A stretch of 64,000 nt of DNA from Zygotorulaspora mrakii (taxonomy: Eukaryota > Ascomycota > Saccharomycetes > Saccharomycetales > Saccharomycetaceae): contig NC_050723.1 of assembly GCF_013402915.1 (NCBI RefSeq), forward strand, positions 1,196,481 through 1,260,480, in the 5' to 3' direction. Positions 21,861-32,825 of the stretch are shown piece after piece. The position numbers and the translations under genes were made by a program. The notes under the pieces were generated by a model. It was given only the letters and a program-made list of their open reading frames with translations, did not search any database and was not told where the DNA came from. Numbering within the stretch: position 1 is the stretch's first letter; each line of letters opens with the position of its first letter.

Positions 21861-22943
21861 TCAGATTCGCTTGATGATCCGTTGGGATTTCATCGGTCTT
21901 CATTTCATTCATTGTCAATGGGGAAAAAAGTATCACCTTCGACTTTCTCGGACTGCTAGTCTCTTGCTGATACTCTTGATGTCAGTCCCTCCTTCAACAT
22001 ATATAATGTAATATAATCAGCGGTTTTAAATGAAAAAATCCCAATTCTCAAAAAATAAACTTCTCTCCTAGGTAACTTATATCATATATTGATACTTGCC
22101 GAAAATTCGCCCTTCTGGGATTTGGATGAAGTCTCATGCCAACGTTCGTCCGGTGGTCAACTGAACTCCTGTGAATAAAAGATTTTTCGGTTGGAATACA
22201 TTAACGATTTTCTGGCCGCTTTTTGGTGTCATTCAGAAATATATAAAGATTTATGGAGCCAACTTAAATGGAATTTTGATTTTATCATTGCAATTAGCAG
22301 TAGCTGGTACAACTATCTATTGAATGGCTACTTTCTCCATACTATCGGTCATTTTGTGTCGTATTCAGAAGAACTTCGAATCGCTAACGTTTGAGTCTGT
22401 TTGTTTTTTTGATTCTGTGCGACTGACCCTTAGGCATAGTAACCAGGGGAATATATTTTTCATTTGTATGAAAAGGCTTTCATTGCGCATTCTTCAAAAG
22501 CCTTAACAGACCCAAACGCAGTTTCGTTCAATCACATAAATTTAGGCCCGGGTCTGAACAGTAGCATGTAAATTTCAGCAGGTATTTCCATGTTTTGGCC
22601 TCTATAAAAGTAATCGTAGGATATTCACGTGCAAGAGAATCACTATTTTCGATAAGACCAACAATTTGAAAGCCGCATCGCTTTCTTCATCTCGCCATTT
22701 TATTATTTGCAGAGCGATTTACACGAGAGCGCATCCAATAGCTGAAAATATACCTCCTGAAGTAATATTCATTGACAGCCCTGTTCAGATTAGTGATGGT
22801 ATTGAAAAGACAGCGGTCACATCCTTATCGAGGGTATAGTTGGGGCGCGGTTGGAAGTCTTCTAAAGGAAGAGGAACGATTGAGAGTTAGCTAATAGCTC
22901 CGTGCTGTTTGAATGCGTTGCAAACGTGACCAAGTAACGAAGT
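21861..22943. other. Gene-free spacer between LTR relics and ALG13
   Basis: About 1.1 kb with only short, unremarkable open frames. It presumably includes the ALG13 3' end region. Nothing else was recognised. Confidence 0.5.
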
Positions 22944-23537
22944 TTACGAAAAGGCCAGAAACTTCAGTCTTCCTTCAAAAGCGTCACTCCGAGTAGCTTG
23001 GAATGGCTTCAAAACTTCTGAACGGGATCTGGTCAAGCATCTGAGCAAATCTTTCGGTTTGGCCGAACACGCCCATACGTATCCGTACGATTCGAATTTA
23101 TCTGCAATCTGTTGTTGATGGTTGTTCATTAGGTCGTCATTTACGCAAATAATCAACGGTTTGGCTAATCTGAGTGAATCGAGAATAGATCCTGTACCCG
23201 CATGCGATATAACTAGATCAGCATGTTCTTTTATAACATGCTGTATCTTTGAGGAGAAATCAATTCCTATAATCTCGAAATGACTGGCCATGAGCGTTCT
23301 GCTAACAGGTGTGTTTACTGTGCCCAGCTCTGCTGTTGAGATAGAACATTCCACTTCGATAAAAAGTTCGTTATCCAGCTTTCCCGCAAATTCTTCGCGA
23401 TAGTCTTTACCAAATTGTACTATTAAACGTTCGAAACCATCTGATTTTAATTCCCCAATGAAAGGCGCAGATATAACTGAACATATGAGCTTTGGAAATG
23501 ATACCGTGGCCCCGCAAGTCACAAGTAAAGTTTTCAT
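22944..23537 (-). CDS. ALG13: UDP-GlcNAc transferase catalytic subunit Alg13
   Basis: With membrane-bound Alg14, Alg13 adds the second GlcNAc to the dolichol-linked oligosaccharide on the cytosolic face of the ER. It has 197 residues, against about 202 in yeast. It shows the GT-B C-terminal half: LLVTCGATVSFPKLI at the N-terminus, then DFSSKIQHVIKEHADLVISHAGTG and SILDSLRLAKPLIICVND, then NNHQQQIADKF. No membrane segment is present, as expected for the soluble subunit. It is divergent from RPT6, the same arrangement as S. cerevisiae YGL047W/YGL048C. Confidence 0.95.
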   Translation of the reverse strand: MKTLLVTCGATVSFPKLICSVISAPFIGELKSDGFERLIVQFGKDYREEFAGKLDNELFIEVECSISTAELGTVNTPVSRTLMASHFEIIGIDFSSKIQHVIKEHADLVISHAGTGSILDSLRLAKPLIICVNDDLMNNHQQQIADKFESYGYVWACSAKPKDLLRCLTRSRSEVLKPFQATRSDAFEGRLKFLAFS

Positions 23538-23692
23538 TCAGTGAGCGGTAACAACTGTGCTTTAATCTATCACTTTTGTAATCGACTTCCACATGTGTGG
23601 ATAAGGTTCTTATAGTACAGTTTTTCAGATTTCATATCATACTGCACGCGCGACATTTGGCCTGTAGCTGGTACATCAACTTAAGACAAAAG

Positions 23693-23701
23693 GGTGGCAA
23701 A
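23693..23701 (+). promoter_or_regulatory. PACE element (Rpn4 site) upstream of RPT6
   Basis: The exact proteasome-associated control element GGTGGCAAA lies about 124 bp upstream of the RPT6 start. In yeasts this is the binding site for Rpn4, which co-regulates proteasome genes. It sits in the promoter shared with ALG13. Confidence 0.85.
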
Positions 23702-23824
23702 ACACATACATACATAGATAATTCCAGCATACTAACAAAATATAACAATTCAACCGTTATTAACTCTGGTAATATCTAGGCTACTATTGAAAAGAACTGA
23801 GATTTTTGTATCATTGACCTAGAT

Positions 23825-25045
23825 ATGGCAGCAGCAACAGGGACACCAAGAGTCGCATTGGTGCCACACGATAGTGGAGTAAGACCGTATTTTGAGCAGA
23901 AAATTCAGGATATCGAATTGAGAATTCGGTCAAAGACTGAGAATTTACGCAGATTGGAGGCTCAGAGAAATTCTCTGAATGATAAAGTGCGCTTTATCAA
24001 AGATGAACTGCGTCTGTTACAGGAGCCTGGATCCTATGTTGGTGAAGTTATGAAGGTTGTATCAGACAAAAAGGTGTTAGTCAAGGTCCAGCCTGAAGGT
24101 AAATACATCGTTGATATCTCCAAAGACATTGATGTAAAGGACCTAAAAGCATCTCAAAGGGTCTGTTTGAAGAGCGACTCCTACATGCTACATAAAATCT
24201 TGGAAAATAAAGCCGATCCACTAGTTTCACTGATGATGGTTGAAAAGGTACCTGACTCAACATATGATATGTTAGGTGGTCTCAATAAGCAAATAAAGGA
24301 AATAAAAGAGGTTATCGAACTACCTGTGAAGCACCCAGAGCTTTTTGAAAGTTTAGGGATTACTCAACCCAAAGGTGTTATACTTTATGGACCACCCGGG
24401 ACTGGTAAGACTTTGCTTGCTAGAGCAGTTGCGCATCATACTGACTGTAAATTTATAAGAGTGAGTGGTGCGGAGTTAGTTCAAAAATACATTGGTGAGG
24501 GTTCGCGAATGGTTCGCGAACTCTTTGTGATGGCAAGAGAACATGCGCCATCCATCATATTCATGGACGAGATAGATTCTATTGGCTCAAGTCGTGTGGA
24601 AAGTGGCTCAGGAGGGGGTGATTCCGAAGTGCAGAGAACAATGTTGGAATTGTTAAATCAATTGGATGGGTTCGAAACCTCTAAAAACATCAAGATAATC
24701 ATGGCTACAAATAGACTCGATATACTGGATCCTGCTCTACTAAGACCAGGTAGAATTGATAGAAAGATCGAATTCCCACCTCCAACAGTAGCTGCGAGAA
24801 CACAAATATTGAGAATACACTCTAGGAAGATGAATTTAACACGTGGAATTAACTTGAGAAAAATTGCAGAGAAAATGAACGGTTGCTCAGGGGCTGATGT
24901 CAAGGGTGTATGTACTGAGGCTGGTATGTATGCTTTGAGGGAAAGAAGGATACATGTTACTCAAGAAGACCTAGAATTAGCGGTTGGTAAGGTCATGAAT
25001 AAGAATCAAGAAACAACGATCTCAGCTGCAAAACTTTTCAAGTGA
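23825..25045 (+). CDS. RPT6: 26S proteasome regulatory ATPase Rpt6
   Basis: Rpt6 is one of six AAA ATPases of the 19S base that unfold substrates into the 20S core. It has 406 residues, against 405 in S. cerevisiae, with very high identity to the remembered sequence. An N-terminal coiled coil ([20 protein letters not shown]) leads to an OB domain ([13 protein letters not shown]). The AAA domain has Walker A GPPGTGKT at 189-196, Walker B FMDEID at 246-251, the sensor MATNRLD and arginine fingers in [14 protein letters not shown]. The C-terminus [15 protein letters not shown] matches yeast Rpt6 rather than its five paralogues. Regulation by Rpn4 is supported by the upstream PACE site. Confidence 0.97.
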   Translation: MAAATGTPRVALVPHDSGVRPYFEQKIQDIELRIRSKTENLRRLEAQRNSLNDKVRFIKDELRLLQEPGSYVGEVMKVVSDKKVLVKVQPEGKYIVDISKDIDVKDLKASQRVCLKSDSYMLHKILENKADPLVSLMMVEKVPDSTYDMLGGLNKQIKEIKEVIELPVKHPELFESLGITQPKGVILYGPPGTGKTLLARAVAHHTDCKFIRVSGAELVQKYIGEGSRMVRELFVMAREHAPSIIFMDEIDSIGSSRVESGSGGGDSEVQRTMLELLNQLDGFETSKNIKIIMATNRLDILDPALLRPGRIDRKIEFPPPTVAARTQILRIHSRKMNLTRGINLRKIAEKMNGCSGADVKGVCTEAGMYALRERRIHVTQEDLELAVGKVMNKNQETTISAAKLFK

Positions 25046-27016
25046 GTTATCAGTATAGCACAGCAAAATAGTCATTATAGCCACCATAAAGATTCTTTGT
25101 TCAGTAAGTAAATGAGTTTCTAATGTTCATACGCATACTTGTTTCCGAGTAATGCTGTTTTATATTTTTCTATACATTGAATTATCAAATTTGATATCCC
25201 TCTAGTCTAGCATTTTATGTTTTTACCAGCTTTTGAAATATTAAGGAAAGACCAAAAAAAAAATAGCGTAATTTAATGGTCCTTTAAAAATAAGAATATT
25301 AGCCAATAGAAACATAATTCTCTCATGTTGTTTCCGCAAAATTTTTTACGAAATGCTAACAGGATCCAGGGAACAAAAGTCCATCGTCATATGCTATGAA
25401 TATCAAGCCAAAATCACAGGATTTATGGCAGTATGCCAAAGGGCCTTTATTCTTGCTGTCAGAGATCATTCCTAATCATGCATCCAAAAAACCGCTTATC
25501 ACCCCTGGAAGCTAATGTCCCCTATTATGCGGCCATTGAGCTTAACCTAACAGCTAAACTTCAACCGTCGACAGAACTTCAGAAATAAAGAATTCAATTT
25601 GAGAATGCTCGAAGTGATTACTTTTCTGAAGAACAAGTTGAATGAAAAAGAATGAACGAGACGAGGCAATACTCAAAAAGCAAGCGTTGTGCTCTTTGGA
25701 ATTGGACATATGACAATAACACACCCATCACAGTATTTTTCCAGTCCTATTCAAGCTAGACACGACATTCATACCATTCATGGGAAATACGCGAACAAAC
25801 AAGTTTAGGTAAAACATATTTTTCAACACAGTGTGTTAGATGACTGTGTCACCAAGCAATTGTGTACTAGACTTAGAAAATGAGATCCAGAACTTCAACA
25901 GTGCTGGCAAGAGAAGAGTATAGTATTTGCGCCTTTACTCCAAACAATTTTTGGTTAAATCTGACCAGGAGAATAGTCAAGATTGGACCTTTTTCAACAA
26001 GACGGCATAGATAGACAAAGTACCAGACCTTTTTTCTCCCTTAAACGTCCAAAAGAGCTCTTGTATTGGTCACTATTACTTCTGCGGAAGCCTGGCCCGA
26101 TAGGGCAAAGCTCTACATGAATGTTGAAATTGTATCATATAAAAAATTGTTTCCTTAAGTTGAGCTTTTGCAAAATACTTGCGGTAAGTAACCAGGACTA
26201 AGAGAATGAGATGGAACCTGCCTGACCTCCCACCTGAGAATGACTCTTCGGTCAGTATTATATAGTTCTGAAATAGTTTGCGAAATATAGAACGGATTGC
26301 AACCAGTGCTCCATAATAGCCTCATCTGAAAAGGACCTTGAAGTATCTACTCAGTTATATAATACATAGCCAATCCGTCATAAAAGGCATCCCCACATTT
26401 GTTGATCGTTTTCTGCTCGCAATGTCGACATTTCTTCAAAAGTGACCTTCTATTCTAATCTCAAATGTAAGCGGGATAGGAAGTGTAGTGGTACCTACAG
26501 TTTCAATTGAACGATGGGACGAATTGAGCATTGTTCTTACTGAACAGCAGATATTTTCGTTACTCGGTTAGTAAAAGGACAACGTATCACTATTAACGCT
26601 CTGGACTACTTTTTTTTTGCCTCTCTGCGGTTGAAGTAATTATTTCTTCAAGTTTGACATTTCTACAGAAAAATTTTTCGATTTCGTGTGGCCATCATGT
26701 AGAAATTTGCAGTACATTCAAAAACCGATCTTTCGTCACTCTCTATAAAAGATCTAACTATCGAAACAGAGGTAAACGCCAACATCGTAGCGTTGACTTT
26801 GATAGACCCCAAGTGTATAGGTGGTTCATCAGCGGTTACTCAAAAGCATTATTCCTAAAGAGAAGAGTAGGCAGCAAAGTGGGACCGACTACAAGGCAAC
26901 CTTCACATTACTAATTCTTCAGCTTTTTTTGAAAAACAATCTGAGCAACGACAGTTCTCTTCTGCAAAGATTGAGGAATCGATAGTGGATATTGAAGTAT
27001 AAGAATTCACGGTGCA
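25046..27016. other. Long gene-free interval between RPT6 and eIF4G
   Basis: Almost 2 kb without a recognisable coding gene, tRNA or LTR, in a part of the window where spacers are usually 0.1-0.8 kb. The longest frame (26654-26914) has no protein character. It must hold the eIF4G promoter. A non-coding RNA or a decayed gene is possible but not demonstrated. Confidence 0.4.
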
Positions 27017-30000
27017 ATGTCTGAGCAGTTAGAAGCGCATGGAAAGCAGAGCGCTCATCCAGCACAGCAGCCACAGCAGCCCGAACAGGAGCAGATTGTC
27101 GCTGGCGTACCGGAGAACATTTACCCGGGTTACGAGCAAGTTACTGATGAGCAGTACCATCAGCAACCTTATCATTACAATGCTGCTAAAGGCTACTCTC
27201 AAAGAGGAACCAGAAATGGCAATCCTGCTAAACAAGGTCAGCCAAGGGGCGGTAGATATGGGTCGAACAAATATAATTATAACGTTAATAGCAATAGCCC
27301 TTCCGGTCAGTTCAACCGCTTCAATGAAGCTGCTGGTGGTGGTCATGCTAGAAATTATAATAGTAATGGTTACAAACCCCACAGACGTAACATCAATCCA
27401 GCAGCTATGAACATGCAATGGCAGGGTTATTATAACCCTCAAATGTATTATATGGCTCCACAGTTAGCACCCGGTAATGCTTCAGCAGCAACATCAATGG
27501 AAATGCCACAATCGACGTCGCCAATTCAAACACATGCTTCAAGTGCTTCACCCCCCGCTACTAGGAAGATTGAAATTACGACAAAGACAGGTGAGCATCT
27601 CGATTTGAATAGTCTTCATTCACATAACACACACGCTATTTTGCATAATGGAACTCATCAAGGCTTTGAAACGAAAACTCCAGGCTCTGCGACAAGAATA
27701 ACAGAAAATGTAACAGAAAGTGACAAAATCCCTGAAACAGCTCTTAACGAAAAAAGGAACGAAAATATCCTAAATCCAACAGAGAAGGGTATTACAGAAG
27801 CAGAAAAAACCAAACGGGAATTTTTGGAGCAAATCAAGCAACGTAAAGCTGCTCTGGAAAGGAAGAAACTAGAGCAATTTGAAGCTTTAAAGACTAAAAC
27901 TACCGAGAAGGAAGTGACATTGGAATCAAACGAAAAGGAGAGAAAAGATGCACCATTCTCAGTTAGTGAAAAAGATTTGGATACTAATGATACTCTTTCT
28001 CCGATCTTCCAAGAAACCGAAAAGACCAGTAAGGATGAGAAACAGCTATTATCTGAAGCAACAGTCTCTATGAATGAGCAGAAGGTGTCAGCTATTGATG
28101 AAGAGATTCTTTCCACGCAACTTGTAAATTCTAAAGAGCCCATTCAAGCCGCTGTTAAACAAGAAAACGTTACCGAGGAGCAGAATAAAGATCAAAAACC
28201 TGCTGACATTGAAACGGAATCTCAAAGTGCCTCGAAGGATGCTTCGGAAGTAAAGGTAGCGGCAAATGAAGAAAATGAAGAGTCATCGGTCATAGGAAAT
28301 CTGGACACAAAGGATTTGGAAACTCCAGTAGATGATGCCAAAACTGAGTCAGAGGAGGCAGAAATCAAGGCGGAGGGTGCTAAGTCTGCGGTGGATGACA
28401 CAAAACCAGAGGAGGCAGAAAACAAGGCAGACACCTCTGATGTTGTAGCTGACATCACCATGACAGAACTTTTAGAGAAATTGGATAATGCTAAACCTAT
28501 TGAGGACATTTATTCATTTAAGTATCCAGCTGGTGTAGATCTCCCAGATCCAAGATACCAAAAATCTCATATCAAGTACACCTATGGACCTACATTTTTG
28601 CTTCAGTTCAAGGATAGAATTAAAACAGCTGCTGATGAAGAATGGGTAAAAAAAGCTGCCTCAAAAATTGTGATTCCACCTGGTATGAACAAAGCAGGGA
28701 AACAAAGAGATGGTGGCTCATTTGGAGGCCCAGGCGGAAGAATGAACGGCAGTGACTTCAGAAAAAGTGGCTCTATGAGAAATATGGATGGTAGATCCAA
28801 TTCCAGAAATTCTTCAAAGAAAAAGTCAAAGAGGATGCTGGACGATAGAAGATCCAACAGGTCGTACACGTCCAGAAGAGATAGAGAGAGGGCTGAAATG
28901 GAACGTAAAGAAGCCGAAAAGCCTAAAGAAGAAGTCGCTCCTTTGGTTCCAAGTGCTAACAGGTGGGTTCCAAAATCTAAACAGCAGAAAAACGAAAAAA
29001 GGATGGCACCAGATGGCGTGACACAACTTTTGGAGAAGGATGAAGTCGAACGAAAGATGAAATCGCTCTTAAACAAGCTTACTTTGGAAATGTTTGATAA
29101 AATTTCAAGTGACATTTTAACAATCGCGCATCAATCTAAATGGGAAAATAAGGGTGAAACTTTGGGTATTGTCATAGAGCAGATTTTCATAAAGGCGTGC
29201 GATGAACCTCATTGGTCTTCCATGTATGCACAACTCTGTGGTAAAGTCGTGAAGGAATTAGACCCAGATATTATGGATGAGAACAACGAAGGCAAGACAG
29301 GACCAAAATTGGTGTTGCATTATCTTGTTGCTAGATGCCATGCAGAGTTTGATAAAGGTTGGACTGATAAACTGCCCACAAATGAAGACGGCACAGCTTT
29401 GGAGCCTGAAATGATGTCTGATGAGTACTATAAAGCAGCTACCGCCAAGAGAAGAGGATTAGGTTTAGTTCGTTTTATTGGGTTTTTGTATCGTTTGAAT
29501 TTGTTGACAGGTAAGATGATGTTCGAATGCTTCCGTAGATTGATGAAGGATCTAAGTAATAACCCTAGTGAGGAGACTTTGGAATCCGTTATCGAATTAC
29601 TAAGTACAGTCGGTGAACAGTTCGAAACAGATAGTTTCAGTGCAGGGCAGGCTACCTTAGAGGGCTCTGCTCTTCTTGATAGTTTGTTTGCTAGTTTGCA
29701 AGGGATCACTCAATCTGAAACTATATCGAGTAGAATGAAGTTCAAGCTAATTGATATGAAAGAATTGAGAGATAAACATTGGAATAGTAACAAAAAAGAA
29801 GATGGGCCAAAAACCATTCAACAAATTCATGAGGAGGAAAAAGAACGCCAACAAAGAAAAAGTAACTCTAGGTCTAATTCTAGACGGGTTAACAATTCAA
29901 TGGGTGGAAGGAACACTTCTAGAAGGGAAGTGCCATCTGTCTCCAAGGATAACTTCATAACAACAAGATCCTCCTCTTTAAGGCACACCCAAAAGCCAGT

Positions 30001-30079
30001 TCAAAAGGAAGAGCAACGTCAACCACAAATGACAGCTACTAATATCTTTAATGCATTAATGGATGATGACGATGAATAA
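27017..30079 (+). CDS. TIF4631: Translation initiation factor eIF4G
   Basis: eIF4G scaffolds the cap-binding complex, bridging eIF4E, eIF4A and Pab1. It has 1020 residues; the yeast paralogues Tif4631 and Tif4632 are about 950 and 914. The N-terminus is Gln/Asn/Tyr-rich with RGG-like segments. An acidic, low-complexity middle follows. The eIF4E-binding motif is YTYGPTFLLQFKDRI near residue 521. An Arg/Ser-rich RNA-binding segment comes next, then the MIF4G HEAT domain at about residues 675-925 (VERKMKSLLNKLTLEMFDKI, GLVRFIGFLYRLNLLTGKMM). A basic RS-rich C-terminus completes it. It follows RPT6 as TIF4632 does and precedes GTR2 as TIF4631 does, so it is best regarded as the single pre-duplication gene. 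The symbol stands for both paralogues. Confidence 0.95.
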   Translation: MSEQLEAHGKQSAHPAQQPQQPEQEQIVAGVPENIYPGYEQVTDEQYHQQPYHYNAAKGYSQRGTRNGNPAKQGQPRGGRYGSNKYNYNVNSNSPSGQFNRFNEAAGGGHARNYNSNGYKPHRRNINPAAMNMQWQGYYNPQMYYMAPQLAPGNASAATSMEMPQSTSPIQTHASSASPPATRKIEITTKTGEHLDLNSLHSHNTHAILHNGTHQGFETKTPGSATRITENVTESDKIPETALNEKRNENILNPTEKGITEAEKTKREFLEQIKQRKAALERKKLEQFEALKTKTTEKEVTLESNEKERKDAPFSVSEKDLDTNDTLSPIFQETEKTSKDEKQLLSEATVSMNEQKVSAIDEEILSTQLVNSKEPIQAAVKQENVTEEQNKDQKPADIETESQSASKDASEVKVAANEENEESSVIGNLDTKDLETPVDDAKTESEEAEIKAEGAKSAVDDTKPEEAENKADTSDVVADITMTELLEKLDNAKPIEDIYSFKYPAGVDLPDPRYQKSHIKYTYGPTFLLQFKDRIKTAADEEWVKKAASKIVIPPGMNKAGKQRDGGSFGGPGGRMNGSDFRKSGSMRNMDGRSNSRNSSKKKSKRMLDDRRSNRSYTSRRDRERAEMERKEAEKPKEEVAPLVPSANRWVPKSKQQKNEKRMAPDGVTQLLEKDEVERKMKSLLNKLTLEMFDKISSDILTIAHQSKWENKGETLGIVIEQIFIKACDEPHWSSMYAQLCGKVVKELDPDIMDENNEGKTGPKLVLHYLVARCHAEFDKGWTDKLPTNEDGTALEPEMMSDEYYKAATAKRRGLGLVRFIGFLYRLNLLTGKMMFECFRRLMKDLSNNPSEETLESVIELLSTVGEQFETDSFSAGQATLEGSALLDSLFASLQGITQSETISSRMKFKLIDMKELRDKHWNSNKKEDGPKTIQQIHEEEKERQQRKSNSRSNSRRVNNSMGGRNTSRREVPSVSKDNFITTRSSSLRHTQKPVQKEEQRQPQMTATNIFNALMDDDDE

Positions 30080-30265
30080 AAATGAGAATTAAATGCGCTA
30101 TCTGCTATAGTGATATTAGATTCATCCATCTATATACTGTTTATTATTTACTTGTGACATTATTCACCTTACGAGCACTATTTTTAATTTGTGCCTCTTA
30201 TAAATTACATTGAGAAAACAACATTATGCTTAATCTCGAAAATCGCCTTTTACCAGCAAACATGC

Positions 30266-30961
30266 TTACGGGACTGGTTCAAATATATCACTCTTTATCC
30301 TTTCATATAACTTGGTCATCTTTCTTTCATTTTCCCCAAATTTCGCAATGGCTATTGCGTCGATCATTTTTATATAGTGCTTGTCAACCAGAAATTTGAT
30401 ATGATTACCCATAGAGTCCCATATACCCATTGGTATGTCTAGTTTACTACTAGTTCTAATGGCAACAAGATTGTTGGATCCTATCCCGCTTTCTCTGAAG
30501 CCACATCCCATGGCCACGTTGTATAATTTGGACGCTGTCGAAAAGTCTCGACATTTGACATGTAATATGAAAGGCTCGTACTTATAAAGCACAAGTCGTT
30601 TGTCACCATCAAACTGTTCTGCAATTATAGCAGGGTCAGAAAACTCGAAGCTTTCGGATTCGATTCGGTCAATCCAATTTGAGACTTCACTAACATTATG
30701 AGTTACGTACAGCCATCTCCCACCCTCTCCCTTACCACCAGATTTGATGGATCCTTTATGGTTTTTATCGCCTTCCAAAAATATACTTATTCTACCTGAG
30801 CATGATGAGGTTGTCACCATGTCTGCATTTGTGTTTATTAAATTTATAATTGGGAAACATAATACGTCGACATCTCCCTTAGGCGATAAATCTGGTGCTT
30901 CTGATTGTATTTCAGACAAAATGGAGGCCTTCTTTTGGTCAAAAGGATTTTGTTTAGCCAT
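30266..30961 (-). CDS. TYW3: tRNA wybutosine-synthesising methyltransferase Tyw3
   Basis: Tyw3 N-methylates yW-86 during wybutosine formation at G37 of tRNA-Phe. It has 231 residues, somewhat shorter than the S. cerevisiae protein (273), with the difference at the C-terminus. Family motifs are FDQKKASILSEI, MVTTSSCSGRISIFLEG, GGRWLYVTHN, PFILHVKCRDFSTASKLYN and ACGFRESG-like GCGFRESGIG. The first ATG is used. It is convergent with the eIF4G gene, as YGL050W is with YGL049C. Confidence 0.93.
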   Translation of the reverse strand: MAKQNPFDQKKASILSEIQSEAPDLSPKGDVDVLCFPIINLINTNADMVTTSSCSGRISIFLEGDKNHKGSIKSGGKGEGGRWLYVTHNVSEVSNWIDRIESESFEFSDPAIIAEQFDGDKRLVLYKYEPFILHVKCRDFSTASKLYNVAMGCGFRESGIGSNNLVAIRTSSKLDIPMGIWDSMGNHIKFLVDKHYIKMIDAIAIAKFGENERKMTKLYERIKSDIFEPVP

Positions 30962-31150
30962 AGTATTACGCGGAAACTTTCAGAACTATGGTGTTGAAGT
31001 AGTTATTGTGAAGCAGCATTAATTCTATTTTTTTCAAGAAAAAAGCGTCCATATCAATTTTCAAGGAAGAAAACTTTCTACTGAACGTCATCAGCCTTCA
31101 AATAGCGCAAGAGAAACCAGAGATATAATACTCAGGAAAGCACGAACGGT

Positions 31151-32182
31151 ATGAACGATATCAATGCTACAGATAATCCCGATTCTAAGGCCATGATTCT
31201 TCTTTTGGGCTTACGCAGAGGCGGGAAGTCTTCTATCTGCAAGGTTCTGTTTCATAATATGCAACCCTTGGATACATTATATTTAGAGTCAACGTCTAAT
31301 CCAACAGTGGAGCATTTCTCTACTCTTATTGATCTCGCAGTGATGGAACTTCCTGGTCAACTCAATTATTTCGAACCAACATACGATTCAGAACGACTGT
31401 TCAGAAGTGTTGGAGGCCTGGTATACGTTATCGACTCACAAGACGAATACATGAATGCAATCACAAATCTGGCGATGATAATAGAATATGCGTACAAAGT
31501 TAATCCGTTAATTAATATAGAAGTACTGATACACAAAGTGGACGGCTTAAGTGAGGATTTCAAAGTTGACGCACAGAGAGACATCATGCAGCGCACCGGA
31601 GAAGAACTGCTAGAACTTGGCTTGGACGGCGTGCAGGTTTCTTTTTATCTCACCTCTATTTTCGATCACTCCATATATGAAGCCTTTTCACGTATTGTGC
31701 AAAAATTAATCCCCGAGTTATCATTTTTAGAGAACATGTTAGATAACTTGATCCAACATTCCCAAATTGAAAAGGCATTTCTGTTTGATATAAACTCCAA
31801 GATATACGTATCAACTGATTCAAATCCAGTTGATATACAAATGTATGAAATATGCGCTGAGTTCGTAGACGTAACAATAGATCTATTTGATCTCTACAAA
31901 GATACTCAAAGGAATAGAAAGGATAGTGATGGAAAAGCAGTGCAAATACGGCCAAGGGAACTGAAAAACGTCTCTCATTTAGGTAATGGAGTGATTATTT
32001 ATCTTAGACAAATGATTCGTGGCTTGGCGCTTGTAGCTGTGATAAGACCCAACGGAGCTGATACGGAGAGCTGCTTGACTGTCGCCGATTATAACGTTGA
32101 CATTTTTAAAAAAGGGTTAGAAGATATATGGGCTAATGCAAGAGTTACGTCCCGACAAGAATCGCCCATTGGCTCAAGTTGA
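31151..32182 (+). CDS. GTR2: Rag-family GTPase Gtr2 (EGO complex)
   Basis: Gtr2 is the RagC/D-type partner of Gtr1. The heterodimer on the vacuole activates TORC1 in response to amino acids and acts in Gap1 sorting. It has 343 residues, against 341 in yeast. The P-loop is LLGLRRGGKSSICKVLF near residues 18-34, the switch II region is MELPGQLNYFEP, and the guanine-specificity region reads IHKVDGLSEDFK, typical of Rag proteins. The C-terminal half is a Roadblock-type dimerisation domain. It follows eIF4G in the same direction, as YGR163W follows YGR162W. Confidence 0.96.
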   Translation: MNDINATDNPDSKAMILLLGLRRGGKSSICKVLFHNMQPLDTLYLESTSNPTVEHFSTLIDLAVMELPGQLNYFEPTYDSERLFRSVGGLVYVIDSQDEYMNAITNLAMIIEYAYKVNPLINIEVLIHKVDGLSEDFKVDAQRDIMQRTGEELLELGLDGVQVSFYLTSIFDHSIYEAFSRIVQKLIPELSFLENMLDNLIQHSQIEKAFLFDINSKIYVSTDSNPVDIQMYEICAEFVDVTIDLFDLYKDTQRNRKDSDGKAVQIRPRELKNVSHLGNGVIIYLRQMIRGLALVAVIRPNGADTESCLTVADYNVDIFKKGLEDIWANARVTSRQESPIGSS

Positions 32183-32273
32183 AATGTACGTATCAGGATA
32201 ATAATGTGTAAAAGTAGTTGCATATACACCAAGATTTTGACTCTTTCTAGATATCAAAAATAGAGGTCAAAAT

Positions 32274-32765
32274 TGTGATTCAGGCAAGGTATACTAAAGC
32301 GACAATCTCGGAAACTATGAAAAGTTCAGAAATCTCGCCTTAGCAATCTTACGACAGGAAAGTGGAGTCAGATAAAACCTGACAGAATATCAATCGATCC
32401 TGGAAAGATATCGGATGATAATCTATCGCGAGACGTTTACAATTCCGGAATCTGACTACGAAGGAGTTTATGGAATGAACACGAAATAACAGTTGTACTG
32501 TGGATTCTATGGGACTAGAAATGGTGTGATGACGATGAAAATTCTTCACTCGTCGTCCTCTCTTATGGTTCAGTAGGTGCAAAATGTTAGGTATACATAC
32601 TCACGTATTTTCCAGATATTAATCCAAGTTCAATTAGTTTTATCTCAATTCATGATATAAGAAACCAAGGAATTATATATCTCTATAATCAAATATCATA
32701 GTATCATCATCAATGTCTAATCAAGTTACTATCGACAACGCCGAAGAAAACATTCTTTCCAAATA
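32274..32765 (+). mobile_element. LTR, second subtype (about 492 bp)
   Basis: The first about 105 bp (TGTGATTCAGGCAAGG to GGAGTCAGATAAAACC) differ from the TGTTGAAATA-type LTR. From CTGACAGAATATCAATCG onward it is nearly identical to the copy at 21010-21504, and it ends CTTTCCAAATA. Flanks AAAAT and CTCCT do not match, so no target duplication is seen. The same alternative 5' end occurs antisense at 35870-35982. Confidence 0.75.
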
Positions 32766-32825
32766 CTCCTAAAATAAACTCTGTCATATATTAAAGTATC
32801 TTTTCACTCTGTCCGATATTCATAT

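Noticed and set aside
26654..26914. 86-codon + frame upstream of eIF4G
   Set aside because: No recognisable character, no known gene at this position in related gene orders, and no clear promoter.
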